A stretch of DNA of 64,000 bases from Euptelea pleiosperma. Its lineage: Eukaryota; Streptophyta; Magnoliopsida; Ranunculales; Eupteleaceae. The notes beneath the pieces are model-generated. The model did no database searches. It was not told where the DNA came from and worked only from the letters and a program-made list of their open reading frames with translations. The stretch covers positions 16,600,829 through 16,664,828 of the forward strand of contig CM068540.1 in NCBI GenBank assembly GCA_035048495.1, written 5' to 3'. The stretch's first letter is position 1; every line of letters starts with the position of its first letter. Below are positions 48,733-59,990 of this stretch, one piece after another. The position numbers and the translations under genes are program-made.

Positions 48733-50266
48733 TGAAAAGTCTCGGTTGTCAATCCCAATAATTCTTAGTTCTTCGGTAATATATATCGTTGTGTCACGAA
48801 TCAGTTGAAGACTGAAGTATCAAAGATCAAGTGGACTTCGACAAAACAAATCAAAGAAGAATTAAGGTTGAAGAAAATCAACCCAAGTGTTCAAGATCAA
48901 CTGAAGACAAAGTCAAGTGATCAAGCTCAATTGAAGACAAAGTCAAGCTCAAGTATGAAGATTTAAAAGATTAGAGTATGTTCTCATTCAACGAACGTTC
49001 AACTATGAAGAATCTCGTGTTGCGATTACTTACGTAAGTCTAAGGGTACACTGCCCGTTGCCAGTGGATCAAGATTTATCTTAGATGGTTCAGTGATAGT
49101 TAGGTATCATGTGTGTGTCAAAAAGAAAAATTTCTAAAAAGATTAGGAGTGTTCGGTGCTGGACAAAGAGGTCCGGCCGACTGACCTTTTTGAGCGGGCG
49201 ACCGGATATCTGGTTGACCGGCTAAAAAGGTGCGGTCGACCCAAACTCCTGAGTTTGAGATAATCTAGTACTTACCTGAGCAGGCGACCGACTAAAAGGT
49301 CCGGTCGACCGGCCAAAAGTGCGGTTGACCCCGCCCCTTTCGGATCTCGTTTTGACTCAATCTCTTATGTATTTTTAAGCGCACTTTGGCCCTTCAAATG
49401 ACTATATTCAGTTCGGTTCTATTGATGGGAGGCTTACTTATAAATAAGAGTCTTATTCCCTCATAAGAATTAACCCAATCAAGAGATTTCTATTTTACAT
49501 TATTTTATTATCATTCTTTGAGTCTAGAGATCTAGAATTTGTGAGAGCTTCAGTAGAGCAAAGTTGTGTATTCATTGTGAAGGCTCTAAGTGTTTGGAAG
49601 AGACTATTTTATATTATTATTCTATAAGCATCTTCTTCCGAGAAGAAGATTATTCTGGCAGAGTGTCTCTTGGGTGAATTTTTCTCAAAAGGATTTTTCA
49701 TTTGATCGTATTCATCGAAAGGTAAGTGTTTCTATGATCAAATATATTTTTGAGAGAATTCGAAATTTATGAACACTGAATATTTAGTGATTGGTAGATG
49801 AGTGAGGACTCATCTAACTGAGTTGAGGATTGTAGATCCATGAAAAAAGAATTTCTCTCAATCGACTATTGGCCTAGGCTGACTCTCGGTGATTGAGAAG
49901 TGATTCTCATTACATTAAAATTAAGTGATATCTTAGTTAGTGAATTATTTATTTCAATTGAATATGTTGTAATGCATGATTGAGATAATATAATATTACT
50001 CGTGATGAGTATTAGACAGTAGACGTAGGTGCGAAGTCGCCGAACCATTATAAATCTGAGTCTCGTGTGATTGTGAATGTTTGGATATTGTATCTCAGAT
50101 TTTTTTATATCTATATTCTGTGGATGATTCATATTTTAATTGTTTGATCCTTTTTTACCTTGTGTGATCAATAATTTTTTAATCCATATAGAATTTGTAG
50201 AGAAATTAAAAATTGTCCTATTCACCTCTCTCTAAGACTTAACTTGGTAATTAAAAAAGAATTTCA
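48733..50266 (+). mobile_element. 5' LTR of the Sirevirus-like element
   Basis: Starts TGAAAAGTCTCGGTTGTCAA, ends 'aaaaaagaatttca'. 1534 bases. Contains a palindrome cluster at 49180-49335 (CCGGTCGACCGG at 49301) and a direct repeat 'gaagacaaagtcaag' at 48909 and 48935. Confidence 0.85.
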
Positions 50267-50268
50267 AT

Positions 50269-50280
50269 TAGTATAAAAGA
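50269..50280 (+). other. Degenerate primer binding site
   Basis: TTAGTATAAAAGA-type text aligns with TTGGTATCAGAGC with three or four G/C-to-A changes, two bases after the LTR. Confidence 0.5.
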
Positions 50281-50350
50281 AGGTCACTTTGTAAAGGGCT
50301 TAGCAACCCAAGTGTGATCCTTAGTTCCCTTAGAATAACCACGAGTCAAG

Positions 50351-51300
50351 ATGGATTCTTTATGTCTAGACCTCCTCTATTCAATAGTACTAATTACGCC
50401 TACTGGAAGGCTAGAATGAGGATTTTCTTAAAACCCTAGATGAACGAATTTGGGAATCAGTAGAAGTGGGATGGACATCCCCTACTAAAGCAACAACTAT
50501 TGGTGAATCAACTACTATTGCTATTAAACCAAAAAGAGAATGGAGTGTGGGAGATAAAGATGCATACCAGTATAATAATCGTGCATTGAACGCAATACAT
50601 TATGCTTTATCTCCTAATGAATTCAAAAGAATAATTGCTTGTGAAACCTCAAAACAAGCATAGGACATTTTGGAGATGACCCATGAAGGAACGAATTCTG
50701 TTAAACTGTCAAAACTTCAAATGCTCACAACACAATTTGAAATTATTAGAATAATTGGGGATGAAAGTTTCACAGACTACTACACCAAACTAAATATAAT
50801 AATTAACTCCATGTGGGGTCTTAGTGAAGCTATTCCTGAACCAAAAATTGTTAGAAAAATTCTGAGATCATTACCTGATAGGTTTCATCCTAAAATTACA
50901 GCAATTGAAGAAAGTAGGAATGTTGATCTAATCAAATTAGAAGAACTAATAGGATCAATTCAAACATTTGAACTTAAATTTCATACACCTAAAAAGAAAG
51001 GATTAGCACTAAAAATCTCTAAGAAATAATTAAGAGAAGAAACTGACTCTGATGAGTCTAATAACATTGATGATGAGGTTGCCCTTTTTGCTAAAAAATT
51101 CATAAAGTTTTTCAGAAACAAAGACAAGAAAAATTTCACACAAAAGATTAGGAAACCTTTTGAGAAATTTGATAAATACAAAAAGGGAGAGAACAACAAA
51201 GATGAAATACAATGTTATAAATACAGGGAGTTTGGTCATATCTCTACTGACTGTCCTAACAATGTTAAGAAAGAAAAAACTAAAGCTATGAAGGATGTTG
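50351..51300 (+). pseudogene. gag: Gag region of the Sirevirus-like element
   Basis: Begins near the ATG at 50351 (after which the recognisable frame is FMSRPPLFNSTNYAYWKARM). The copia Gag core follows ('LSPNEFKRIIACETSKQA', 'LSKLQMLTTQFEIIRII', 'ILRSLPDRFHPKITAIEE'). The zinc knuckle at 51213-51254 has lost its second cysteine (CYKYREFGHISTDC). Lesions: a one-base loss near 50435, TAG at 50661 where Trp is expected, and TAA at 51027. Gag normally packages the RNA; this copy cannot. Confidence 0.75.
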
Positions 51301-51309
51301 CTTGGGACA

Positions 51310-52030
51310 TAAATAGTGATGATCGAATCCGATACTGAAACGAAAACATTCAGTGATAGCGGAGAATCATCTAATGTTAGAGCATTAATGACTATTGCTA
51401 ATTTTAATGAAAATTGTCACTCTCAAGATGCTAAAGTGGATAATGAAATCAATTTAAGTGATGATGAAAGTGAAGAAAATATTCAGATTGCTTTTAATAA
51501 TTTGTATAAGGAAATCTTAATTCTGGCAAAATCCTATGATAACTTAAAGAATGAAAAAACTATTGTGTTGTGAAAATACTTCACTAAAAATTGAGCTAAA
51601 AAATATATATCAAATTGTGATGAACAAAGAAGATGAAGTAACACAAATCTTAAGCAGAGAACAAGAACTTGAAAAGAAAATTGAGAAATTAAGTCTCAAA
51701 AGAAATGATCTTGAAGTCAAGAATGCAACTTTAATTAGAAATATTACTCAAGAAACGTCTAGACTGAAAAATCTACTAACATGGGAAAAGCAAACCATGA
51801 TAGGAGAGGACTTTGTTATATTGAAAAATCAGCTAAAAATTCAAATTTCAAAACCATGTTTGTAAAAGCCACCCTGGATTCAACCCAAAATGAATAAATT
51901 GAAAAGCTAAATATTATTTATCATTATTGTAGACATTCTGGACATAAAAAATCTAATTGTTATGTTCTTAAATAGAAATTAGAATTTCAAAAGAAAAAGG
52001 AAGAGAATGATTTAAAATTTTTGGAGAAAA
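51310..52030 (+). pseudogene. Extended coiled Gag part with second zinc knuckle remnant
   Basis: Acidic and Lys/Glu-rich frames (51316-51573, 51551-51865) are predicted to be coiled coil ('EDEVTQILSREQELEKKIEK'). Near 51912-51970 a second knuckle-like H-Y-C-x5-GHKKSNC is left. An extended Gag with coiled regions is a Sirevirus trait. Confidence 0.55.
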
Positions 52031-52199
52031 CCAAAAAATTAAACAAATGAATTATTTAAAAAAAATAGCGGATTTAAATGCTTAAGCTAAAAATAGAAAA
52101 GAAAACCTTAATAACTCTTAGATCAATCAGATTGGTAATATTCCCATAAAAATGTGGAATTAGAAATATGTAGAAAAATGTTTAGTCATTCATACTGCT

Positions 52200-55189
52200 C
52201 TTATTGCTAATGAAACTTCTAAGTGGTATTTAGATAGTGGATGCTCCAGACACATGACTGGAGAAAGATCTCATTTTTGCTTCTTTGATGAATGTCATGA
52301 TGGTGAGGTTATATTTGGAGATGGTAGTAATGCTAAAATAATTGATAAATGGACTATCCAAGGTCCAAGAATACCTAAGATTGAAAATGTTTTGTGTGTG
52401 GATGGTCTAAAACATAACCTATTAAGCATTAGTCAAATCTGTGACAAAGATCATATTTGCAAGTTTTCGAAAGAAAAATGTGAAATCATAGACAAAACTT
52501 CCAACAAAATAATAATTTAAGGAAAAAGAAATACTGATAATTGTTATGTCATTGAGATTGGTGGTTCGATTAAGTACAACATGGCACTAACAAATGAAAC
52601 CGAACTATGGCACCAACGTCTAGGACACATAAAATTTAAAGACGGCCAAGATTAACAGGAAAGAATTAATAAAAGGTGTTCTAAAACTCAATAAGAATTA
52701 TCAAACTATTTGTGGGTCTTGCATAAAAGGAAAACAAATTAGAAACTCTCACAAAAAGATAAAAAATATTGGTACCTCTAGAATTCTTGAATTGTTACAT
52801 ATAGACTTAGTTGGACCTAATAGAATAGAAAGTCTTGGAGGAAAAAGATATTTCTTAAGTGTTGTTGATGATTTCTTGAGATTTACTTGGGTAGCTTTTC
52901 TTAGAGAAAAATCTAAAGCATTTGATGAACTCGTGAAGATTGTAAAAAGGTTCAAAATGAGAAAGGTTTGTCTATTATCAGAATTAGAAGTGGAGAGAAT
53001 TTGATAATCACAAGTTTGATGAATATTGTGAGGAAAATGGGATTAAACATGAATTCTCTGCAACCAAAACACCTCAGCAGAATGGTGTGGCTGAAAGAAA
53101 ATATAGTACTCTTGAGAAAATGGATAAAGTTATGCTTACCAACAAAAATCTAACAGGAAATTTGTGGGCTAAAGCAGTCAATACTGCATGCTATACGATC
53201 AATCGTGTTTATTTGAGAATAAGAACATTATAGACAGCCTATAAAATTTGGAATAGAGTTAAACCAAATGTAAAATATTTCAGGATCTTTGGGAGTACTT
53301 GCTATATGCTTAGAGATAGAGAAAATATTGGAAAGTTTGAATCCAAAAGTGATGAATGTATTTTTCTAGGATATTCTACCAAAAGCAGAGCCTATAGGAT
53401 CTTTAACAAAAGAACCTTAACCATAGAAGAATCTGTTAATGTGATCATTAATGATGAATCTCTAGATATTGGTGATAATTCAGATGAGATGGTAGAATCT
53501 ACAAATATTGAGAAAGGTGAAACAAATGTTCACAACCTAGAAAAACTCAGATAATGAAAATACATTAAAGATTATCCTAGTTCAGAGATTATTGGAAACA
53601 AGGATAGTGGTGTGGATACAAGAAGTCAATTGTAAAATATATCCAGTCATTTATGCTTTACCTCTAAGATTGAACCAAGAAACATTAAGGAAGCTCTTTT
53701 AGAAGAACATTGGATAAATGTCATGCAAGAAGATTTAAATCAATTTAAGAGAAATGATGTTTGATTTCTAACCCCTAGACCTTTGGATAAAAATGTGATA
53801 GGAACTAAATTGATATATAAGAATAAACTTGATGAGAACGGAGTAATAACTAAAAACAAAGCCAGATTAGTGGCTCAAGGGTACTCTCAAGTTGAAAAGA
53901 TTAATTTTGATCAGACTTTTGCCCCAGTGGCTAGACTAGAATCTATTAGGATTCTTTTAGCATTAGCCTATGTCTTAAAATTTAAACTCAATCAAATGGA
54001 TGTTAAGAGTACTTTTCTAAATGAGATTTTGGAAGAAGAAGTTTATGTAGAACAACCTAAAGGTTTTGAAGACCCTCATAAAAGTAATCATGTCTACAGG
54101 CTTAAGAAAGCCTTATATGGGTTGAAACAAGCACCAAGAGCTTGGTATGAAAGGTTAACTCAATTTCTATTGAAAAATAGATTCACAAGAGGAACTGTTG
54201 ATAAAACATTGTTTATTAAGAAAATAGATAATGGTATTCTGATATCCTAAATATATGTTCATGATATTGTCTTTGGCTCAACCACTGAGATGCATACATT
54301 AGAATTTGCTCAAGGTATGAAATCTGAATTTGAGATGTGCATGGAAGGTGAACTAAACTTCTTTCTAGGTCTTCAAGTTAAACAATTAGAAAATAGAATT
54401 TTCCTTTCTCAATCTAAATATTTTAAAGAATTGCTTAAAAAAATTGGCCTAGAATCATCTAAATCTTCACACACTCCTATGAAAACTAGCATTAAACTCA
54501 CCAAGGATTTAAGTAAAAAATCAGTTGATCAGACTCTGTACAAGAGTATGATTGGTAGTCTCCTCTATCTCACAGCTAGCAGACCCAAAATTTCTTTTAG
54601 TGTAGGAGCTTGTGCTAGGTATCAATCTGACCCGAAAGAATCTCATCTTTCTACTGTTAAAAGAATCATTAAATATGTCAGTGGTACCATTGAATACAGT
54701 TTTTGGTATCCTCTTGAGACTAACAGTGAAATTGTCGGTTATTCAAATGTCGATTGGACAGAAAATGCTGATGATCGCAAAAGCACCAGTGGTGATATTG
54801 GAAATTATTTGGTTGCTTGGCACAGCAAGAAACAGAATGCTATATCTTTGTCTACTGCTGAAATAGAATATATTGCTGCTGGCAGTTGCTGTGCTTAGTT
54901 AATTTGGATGAAACAAATGTTGTTGGATTATAGAATTAATTAAGGATCTTTGAATTTATTCTGTGATAACATGAGTGCAATTTGTATTTTTAAAAATCCT
55001 GTACAGCACTCTAAGACCAAGCACATAGATACCAGACATCACTTTTTTCGAAAATTGGTTGAAGAACAGATAATTTCATTAAAATATGTGAACACAGAAA
55101 TTCAACTTGCTGATATTTTGACTAAACCTTTAGATTCGCTCAGATATGATAATCTGAGGAAATCTATCGGAGTTTGTCCCATTGATTAA
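52200..55189 (+). pseudogene. pol: Pol region: protease, integrase, RT, RNase H
   Basis: Protease: WYLDSGCSRHMTG with the catalytic DSG at 52233-52241. Integrase: LWHQRLGHIKF (52606 on), core 'LLHIDLVGPNRIESLGGKRY' (about 52790) and the NGVAERK region near 53080 in another frame. Reverse transcriptase: 53783-54250 (ARLVAQGYSQ, LYGLKQAPRAWYERL), with the active-site YVDD changed to YVHD at 54254-54265. RNase H: 54650-55189 (ADDRKSTSG, STAEIEYIAAGSC, 'KTKHIDTRHHFFRKLVEEQI', ADILTKPLD). Stops include TAA at 54248 and TAG at 54896. Domain order is copia-type. Confidence 0.85.
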
Positions 55190-55379
55190 TTTTTGTTGGT
55201 ACTGACTGAAATATTTGGATAAATATTGAATAGCATATCTTCAATATTTCAGTTAGTCTAATAGTCTAATCATTCAAATAATGATTACTAATGTTGTTTG
55301 TAAAAAATTGATAATATTATTGAAAATATTGATTGTTTGGAAAATTGGTGATAATTTGGGATGATTGGGTGTTTAAAAT

Positions 55380-55690
55380 TGGCATTCACAGAGTCGGGCC
55401 GACTGATGAAATTGTCAGGCCGACCGAAGAAAATGTCGAGGCGATTGGGTTTTTGAAAATGAAGTTTGCGAAGTCGGGTCGACCGAACAAAAGGTCCGAT
55501 CGACCAGATAAAATTTTTGGGTTTTGAAATTTGTGTTTGCGAGGTCGGGCCTACCGAACATTAGGTCCGATCGACCGAACATGCCCGGTTGACAGACCAT
55601 TATGACCGGTCGACCGCGCCTCGCACCCGAACGTTATATTATTCTCGTAGGTGGGTCGACCCATGTCCGGTCCGCAGCCCTTGGTTATAA
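55380..55690 (+). repeat. Cluster of GGTCGACC-type palindromes between pol and ORF3
   Basis: At least seven variants of 'ggtcgaccg/ggtccgatcgacc' occur in about 300 bases (for example CCGGTCGACCG at 55606). The same motif cluster is in both LTRs. Confidence 0.7.
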
Positions 55691-55795
55691 ATATCTCCAA
55701 ATTGATTTTGGGTCATTTGAACTCTTTGGAACCCTAGAAATCTCTTTTGTAGTCTCTCATTCCCATTTGAGTGAAATCTCTTTGATTTTCATTCT

Positions 55796-56915
55796 ATGGC
55801 ACCACAAGGAAAAAGTGCAAGAGGTGAATCATCTTTAAAAGATCTTTATCCTCTTAGCTTATTCATCAATCCCATGGCTAGGGCTAGCTTATTGAAGAAC
55901 TACATCAAAAGAGTTGTTGCTGTTGAGCGTGGAGTTATCGAAAAGGAAGTGACCATGAATGGAATTCCCAATCTTCTGAATTTGGTAGGTTGGTCTAAAC
56001 TTCTTTCCATTTCTGGTGTTGCATATCCTGAGTTAGTCAGGATGTTTTATTGCAATCTGAACAGTCATGATCCAGAAGGTCCATTTCTTTATTCTGAGGT
56101 CCGAGGAGTTAGGTTCAAAATTACTTTATTTTTGATTTCAAAGATTATTGGTCTTCCTCGTGTACCTAATGGAAGAATTTTCTCCCCTTCCCTACCTCTT
56201 AAGAACAAAAAGGCTATCTCAAAAGCTATTTGTGGGAAGGTAGTTCATTGGACCTTTGACTTGGCTACTCGGGAATTACTTCCCATGTACCACTTGTTAA
56301 GGTTGATCTTCTCTTACAACTTGGTCCCAAAGGTCGGATATCGGAGTGAGATTGGTCCCTTTATTCAGTATATTTTGTATTGTCTCTCAAGGCATACGAA
56401 TCTATGGTCCTTTAGTTATCTTTCATCTCATGGTCAAAAATTTGGTGATTGAGAATCGCAAGCGGTCTTTGCCTTATGGCATTCTAGTTTCAAAAATTTT
56501 GAGTCATTACAAAGTTCATATTCTTGACTCTGATGCAACTTTGCATCACATCTCACCTATCAATCAAGCTACATTTAGTAAAATGTTAATTGGTGCCTCA
56601 TCTACGTTTGCTTCTGCTTCTGCTTTGAGCTCAGTTTCTCGTTGTTCCTCTGTATCTGCATTTACTGCAGGTCTTTCATCCAAGTTGAACAATCTCTGTT
56701 CGTAAATTGATAAATTTTCTCGACGTCAACAGCGTATGACTTCATTTCTTAGGTCTCAGCTCCCTGACTATCCAGAGTCTTCACCTGAGGAGACCACTGT
56801 GCCCTCAGCCGAAGATGATGAAGAAGATGAAGACAAAGATGAAGAAGAAGAAGAAGACGATGCAGATGCCGATGATGGAGATGATGATGCCGACGATGAT
56901 GATGACTATGATTAG
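55796..56915 (+). pseudogene. ORF3 downstream of pol, 'putative plant transposon protein'-like, acidic tail
   Basis: A sense reading frame of about 370 codons in the env-like position. The first part (55796-56400) contains 'NLVGWSKLLSISGVAYPELV', 'RMFYCNLNSHDPEGPFLYSE', 'VRGVRFKITLFLISKIIGLP' and HWTFDLATRELLP. This pattern (VR-FY-NL, then RGV then G-LP) matches proteins annotated as 'putative plant transposon protein' in many plant retroelements. A frameshift near 56390 moves the frame to 56346-56705, and a TAA at 56703 interrupts it. The same frame then ends in a run of Asp/Glu (56810-56912) and stops at 56913. No signal peptide or transmembrane segment is evident, so an envelope role is not supported. 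The function of this protein class is unknown. Confidence 0.65.
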
Positions 56916-57587
56916 AGCACGTTTTGCTCTCTCTTCTTATAGATCAGTAGTACATTTTTCTTTGGGATATATTATTTGATACTATTGGTTTGTACTATTT
57001 ACTACTGAGATACCTTATTGTGAGATGATGGATGTTAATGTTATTAGTCACTCTGTTGACCGTTTCTATTATGATGATTTTTAGTTTGATATATTATATT
57101 ATGATTTTTTTTCCTTGATGATTGATTACCATATCATACTAATGTTTATCATCATAGGTTGGAATTCTTCCCTTTGTCAATGTATGACAAAAAGGAAAAT
57201 AAATCAATTATATTGGTTTTACTTTGATACACTTATTGCTCTCTATTTTATTAAAATACTTGTCATAAAATATCTGTGATTCTTACTTAGTTTTATTTGA
57301 CTAATGTACTGAGAAGACGTTTTTAGTACTATTGGACTAATATACTAATGAGAAGCTATTATCAAAGATTTTCATGTCAAGTTGATTATTTTGTAGCAAC
57401 AGTGTGTTACAGAAATTTTGGTACTAATCACGGTACTAATCGCGAGCTACTGTGCTGCCTCCTTGCTTTCAAAGATAATTTATTTGGGTAGTTATTGTAC
57501 TTAGGGGGAGCTTTATTGATATATTTTTTATTTTGACAAAAATTATAACATAATTGGGTAGTTATTTGTTTTTGTCCTGACATTGAC

Positions 57588-57596
57588 AAAGAGGGG
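57588..57596 (+). other. Polypurine tract
   Basis: AAAGAGGGG three bases before the 3' LTR start, following 'tgacattgac'; the expected plus-strand primer position. Confidence 0.7.
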
Positions 57597-57599
57597 TAT

Positions 57600-59149
57600 T
57601 GAAAAGTCTCGGTTGTCAATCCTAGGAATACTTAGTTCTACGGTAATATATATCACTGTGTTACAAATCAGCTGAAGAATGAAGTGTCAAAGATCAAGTG
57701 GACTTCGACAAAATAAATCAAAGAAGAATTAAAGCTGAAGAAAATCAACCCAAGTGTTCAAGATCAACTGAAGACAAAGTCAAGTGATCAAGCTCAATTG
57801 AAGACAAAGTCAAGCTCAAGCATGAAGATTTAAAAGATCAGAGTACGTTCTCACTCAACGAACGTTCAACTATGAAGAATCTCGTGTTTTGGTTACTTAC
57901 GTAAATCTAAGGGTACACCGCGTGTTGCCAGCGGATCAAGATTTACCCTAGATGGTTCAGTGATAGTTAGGTATTATGTGTGTGTCAAAAAGAGAAATTT
58001 CTAAAAAGATTATGAGTGTTCGGTGCTGGACAAAGAGGTCCGGCCAACCGACCTTTTTGAGCGGGCGATCGGATATTTGGTCGGCCGGGCAAAAAGATGC
58101 GGTCGACCCAAACTCTCGGGTTCGAGGTAATCTAGTACTTTCCTGAACAGGCGACCGACTAAAAGGTCCAGTCGACAAAGGTCCGGTCGACCGGCCAAAA
58201 GTGCAGTCGACCCCGCTACTTTCAAATCTCGTTTTGACTCAATCTCTTATGCATTTTTAAGCGCACTTTGGCCCTTCAAACGTCTATATTCGGTTCAGTT
58301 CTATTGATGGGAGGCTTACTTATAAATAAGAGCCTTCTCCCCTCATAAGAATTAACCCAATTAAGATATCTCTATTTTACATTCTTTGATTACCATTCTT
58401 TGAGTTCAGAGATTTGAAATTTATAAGAGCTTCACCAAAGCAAAGCTATGTATTCATTGTGGAGGCTCAAAGTGTTTGGAAGAGACTATTTGATATTATT
58501 ATTCTGCAAGCATCTTCTTCCAAGAAGAGGATTACTCTTGGCAATGTGTCTCTTGGGTGAATTCTTCTCCAAAGAATTTTCCATTTGATCGTATTCATCA
58601 AAAGGTAAGTGTTTTTATGATCAAATATCTTTTTGATAGAATTTGAAATTTATGAACACTGAATATTTAGTGATTGGAGGATGAGTGAAGACTCATCTAC
58701 CTGAGTTGAGGATTGTAGATCCATGAGAAAAGAATTGCTCTAAATCGACTACTGGCCTAGGCTGATTCTCTAGGTGAACGAAAAGTTATTCTCGTTAGAT
58801 TAAAACTAAGTGATATCTTAGTTAGTGAATTATTTATTTCAATTGGATATGTTGTAATGCATGATTGAGATAATATAATATTACTCGTGTTGAGTATTGG
58901 ATAGTGGACGTAGGTACGGAGTCGTTGAACCACAATAAATCTGAGTCTCGTGTGATTGTGAATGTTTGCATATTGTATCTCAAATTTTTCCATATCTATG
59001 TTCTGTGGATGATTCATATTTTAATTACTTGATCCTTTTTCGCCTTATGTGATCAATAATTTTTAATCCATATAAAATTCGTAGAGGAATTAAAAATTGT
59101 CCTATTCACCCCCTCTAGGACTTAACTTGGTAATTAAAAGAAAATTTCA
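57600..59149 (+). mobile_element. 3' LTR of the Sirevirus-like element
   Basis: Starts TGAAAAGTCTCGGTTGTCAA, ends 'aaaagaaaatttca'. 1550 bases, colinear with the 5' LTR. It keeps the better 'cctattcaccccctctagga' end block and has CCGGTCGACCGG at 58183. Confidence 0.85.
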
Positions 59150-59540
59150 CATATAACATAATAATAATCAACAAAAAGTTATAAGAGAAAGAAACAATAA
59201 TCCATAACACAAGAGTTTATACTGGTTCGGTGAATCAACACCTACATTCACTTTCTAAATAGTTCTTATGAGCTTACCACATTTTTTAATTTAATATCTA
59301 AGCAACCTTAAAATATTGAATAGGGTAAAGGACTCGATCTCGATCACAATCGATGTAAACAGAGTCTGGTCTGAACCGCAAACTCTAACTTAGTCAAGAT
59401 TTATTTTGACTAAAATAGAAGAACAGTAAGCAGAATTATCCGGAGAGTTTCTCTAAGACAAACTCACTACTAATAACCAAAGTTACCTCATGATCAAGAT
59501 TGGAGAGGAACAAAGCTTTCTCCCAAAGTTACGTACCTTT
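59150..59540 (-). mobile_element. Copia LTR fragment (minus strand)
   Basis: 'cacaagagtttatactggtt' followed by 'cggtgaatcaacacctacat' is typical of plant copia LTR R/U5 text. It lies between the Sirevirus-like 3' LTR and the minus-strand RNase H piece, as expected for that element's 3' LTR. Confidence 0.45.
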
Positions 59541-59990
59541 CAAGGAGAGATGAGTTCCAAGAAACTAAACAATTCCCTATGTAGAAACACGATCCACTAG
59601 AGCTCTTTCTATCATCGGCATTACCTGTCAAATTCGCATCAGAAAAACCAACAATGATAGTATCTGTCTCAAGTGGATACTAAAGACATATTCAATAGTC
59701 CCACTAACATATCATATGATTCTTTAACCAAAGTTAGGTGAGATTCCTTGAGATAGGACTATAACGAGGATAAGCTCCTACACTGTAGGCGATGTCAAGT
59801 ATGCTTGCAATGAGATATAAGAGGCTTCTTATCATGCACCTATAAAGTTTGGGATCAACAGGTTTTACTGTGACATCATTGTTGAATTTTAGACCAATGC
59901 TAATGGGGTTGTTTTAGCATTTTCCAAGTTAAATTTTTTAATAAATTTTTTAGAGTATTTTGATTGAGTGGTATGGAAATCTAGTGGACT
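59541..59990 (-). pseudogene. pol: Copia RT-RNase H remnant (minus strand)
   Basis: Read on the minus strand: 'QSKYSKKFIKKFNLENAKTT' (about 59985-59900), then text from the RT-RNase H connection with stops. Near 59700-59560 comes 'YPLETDTIIVGFSDANLTGN', continuing ADDRKSSSG. These are typical of Sirevirus-type RNase H. Broken by several stops. Confidence 0.65.

Larger units (their letters stand above)
48733..59149 (+). mobile_element. Sirevirus-like copia retrotransposon (10.4 kb), decayed
   Basis: Full structure: 5' LTR, degenerate primer site, gag, protease, integrase, reverse transcriptase, RNase H (copia order), an extra ORF, polypurine tract, 3' LTR. Flanks are CGTAT (48728-48732) and CATAT (59150-59154), a target duplication with one mismatch. 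The long 3' non-pol part, long gag with coiled segments and dense short palindromes point to the Sirevirus genus. All reading frames are broken, so it cannot move on its own. In the first ~265 bases the two LTRs differ at about 19 positions, so the insertion is not recent. Confidence 0.85.

Noticed and set aside
55796..56452. Envelope gene
   Set aside because: Position fits, but no signal peptide, transmembrane segment or glycosylation pattern is seen; the sequence resembles a plant transposon-associated protein.
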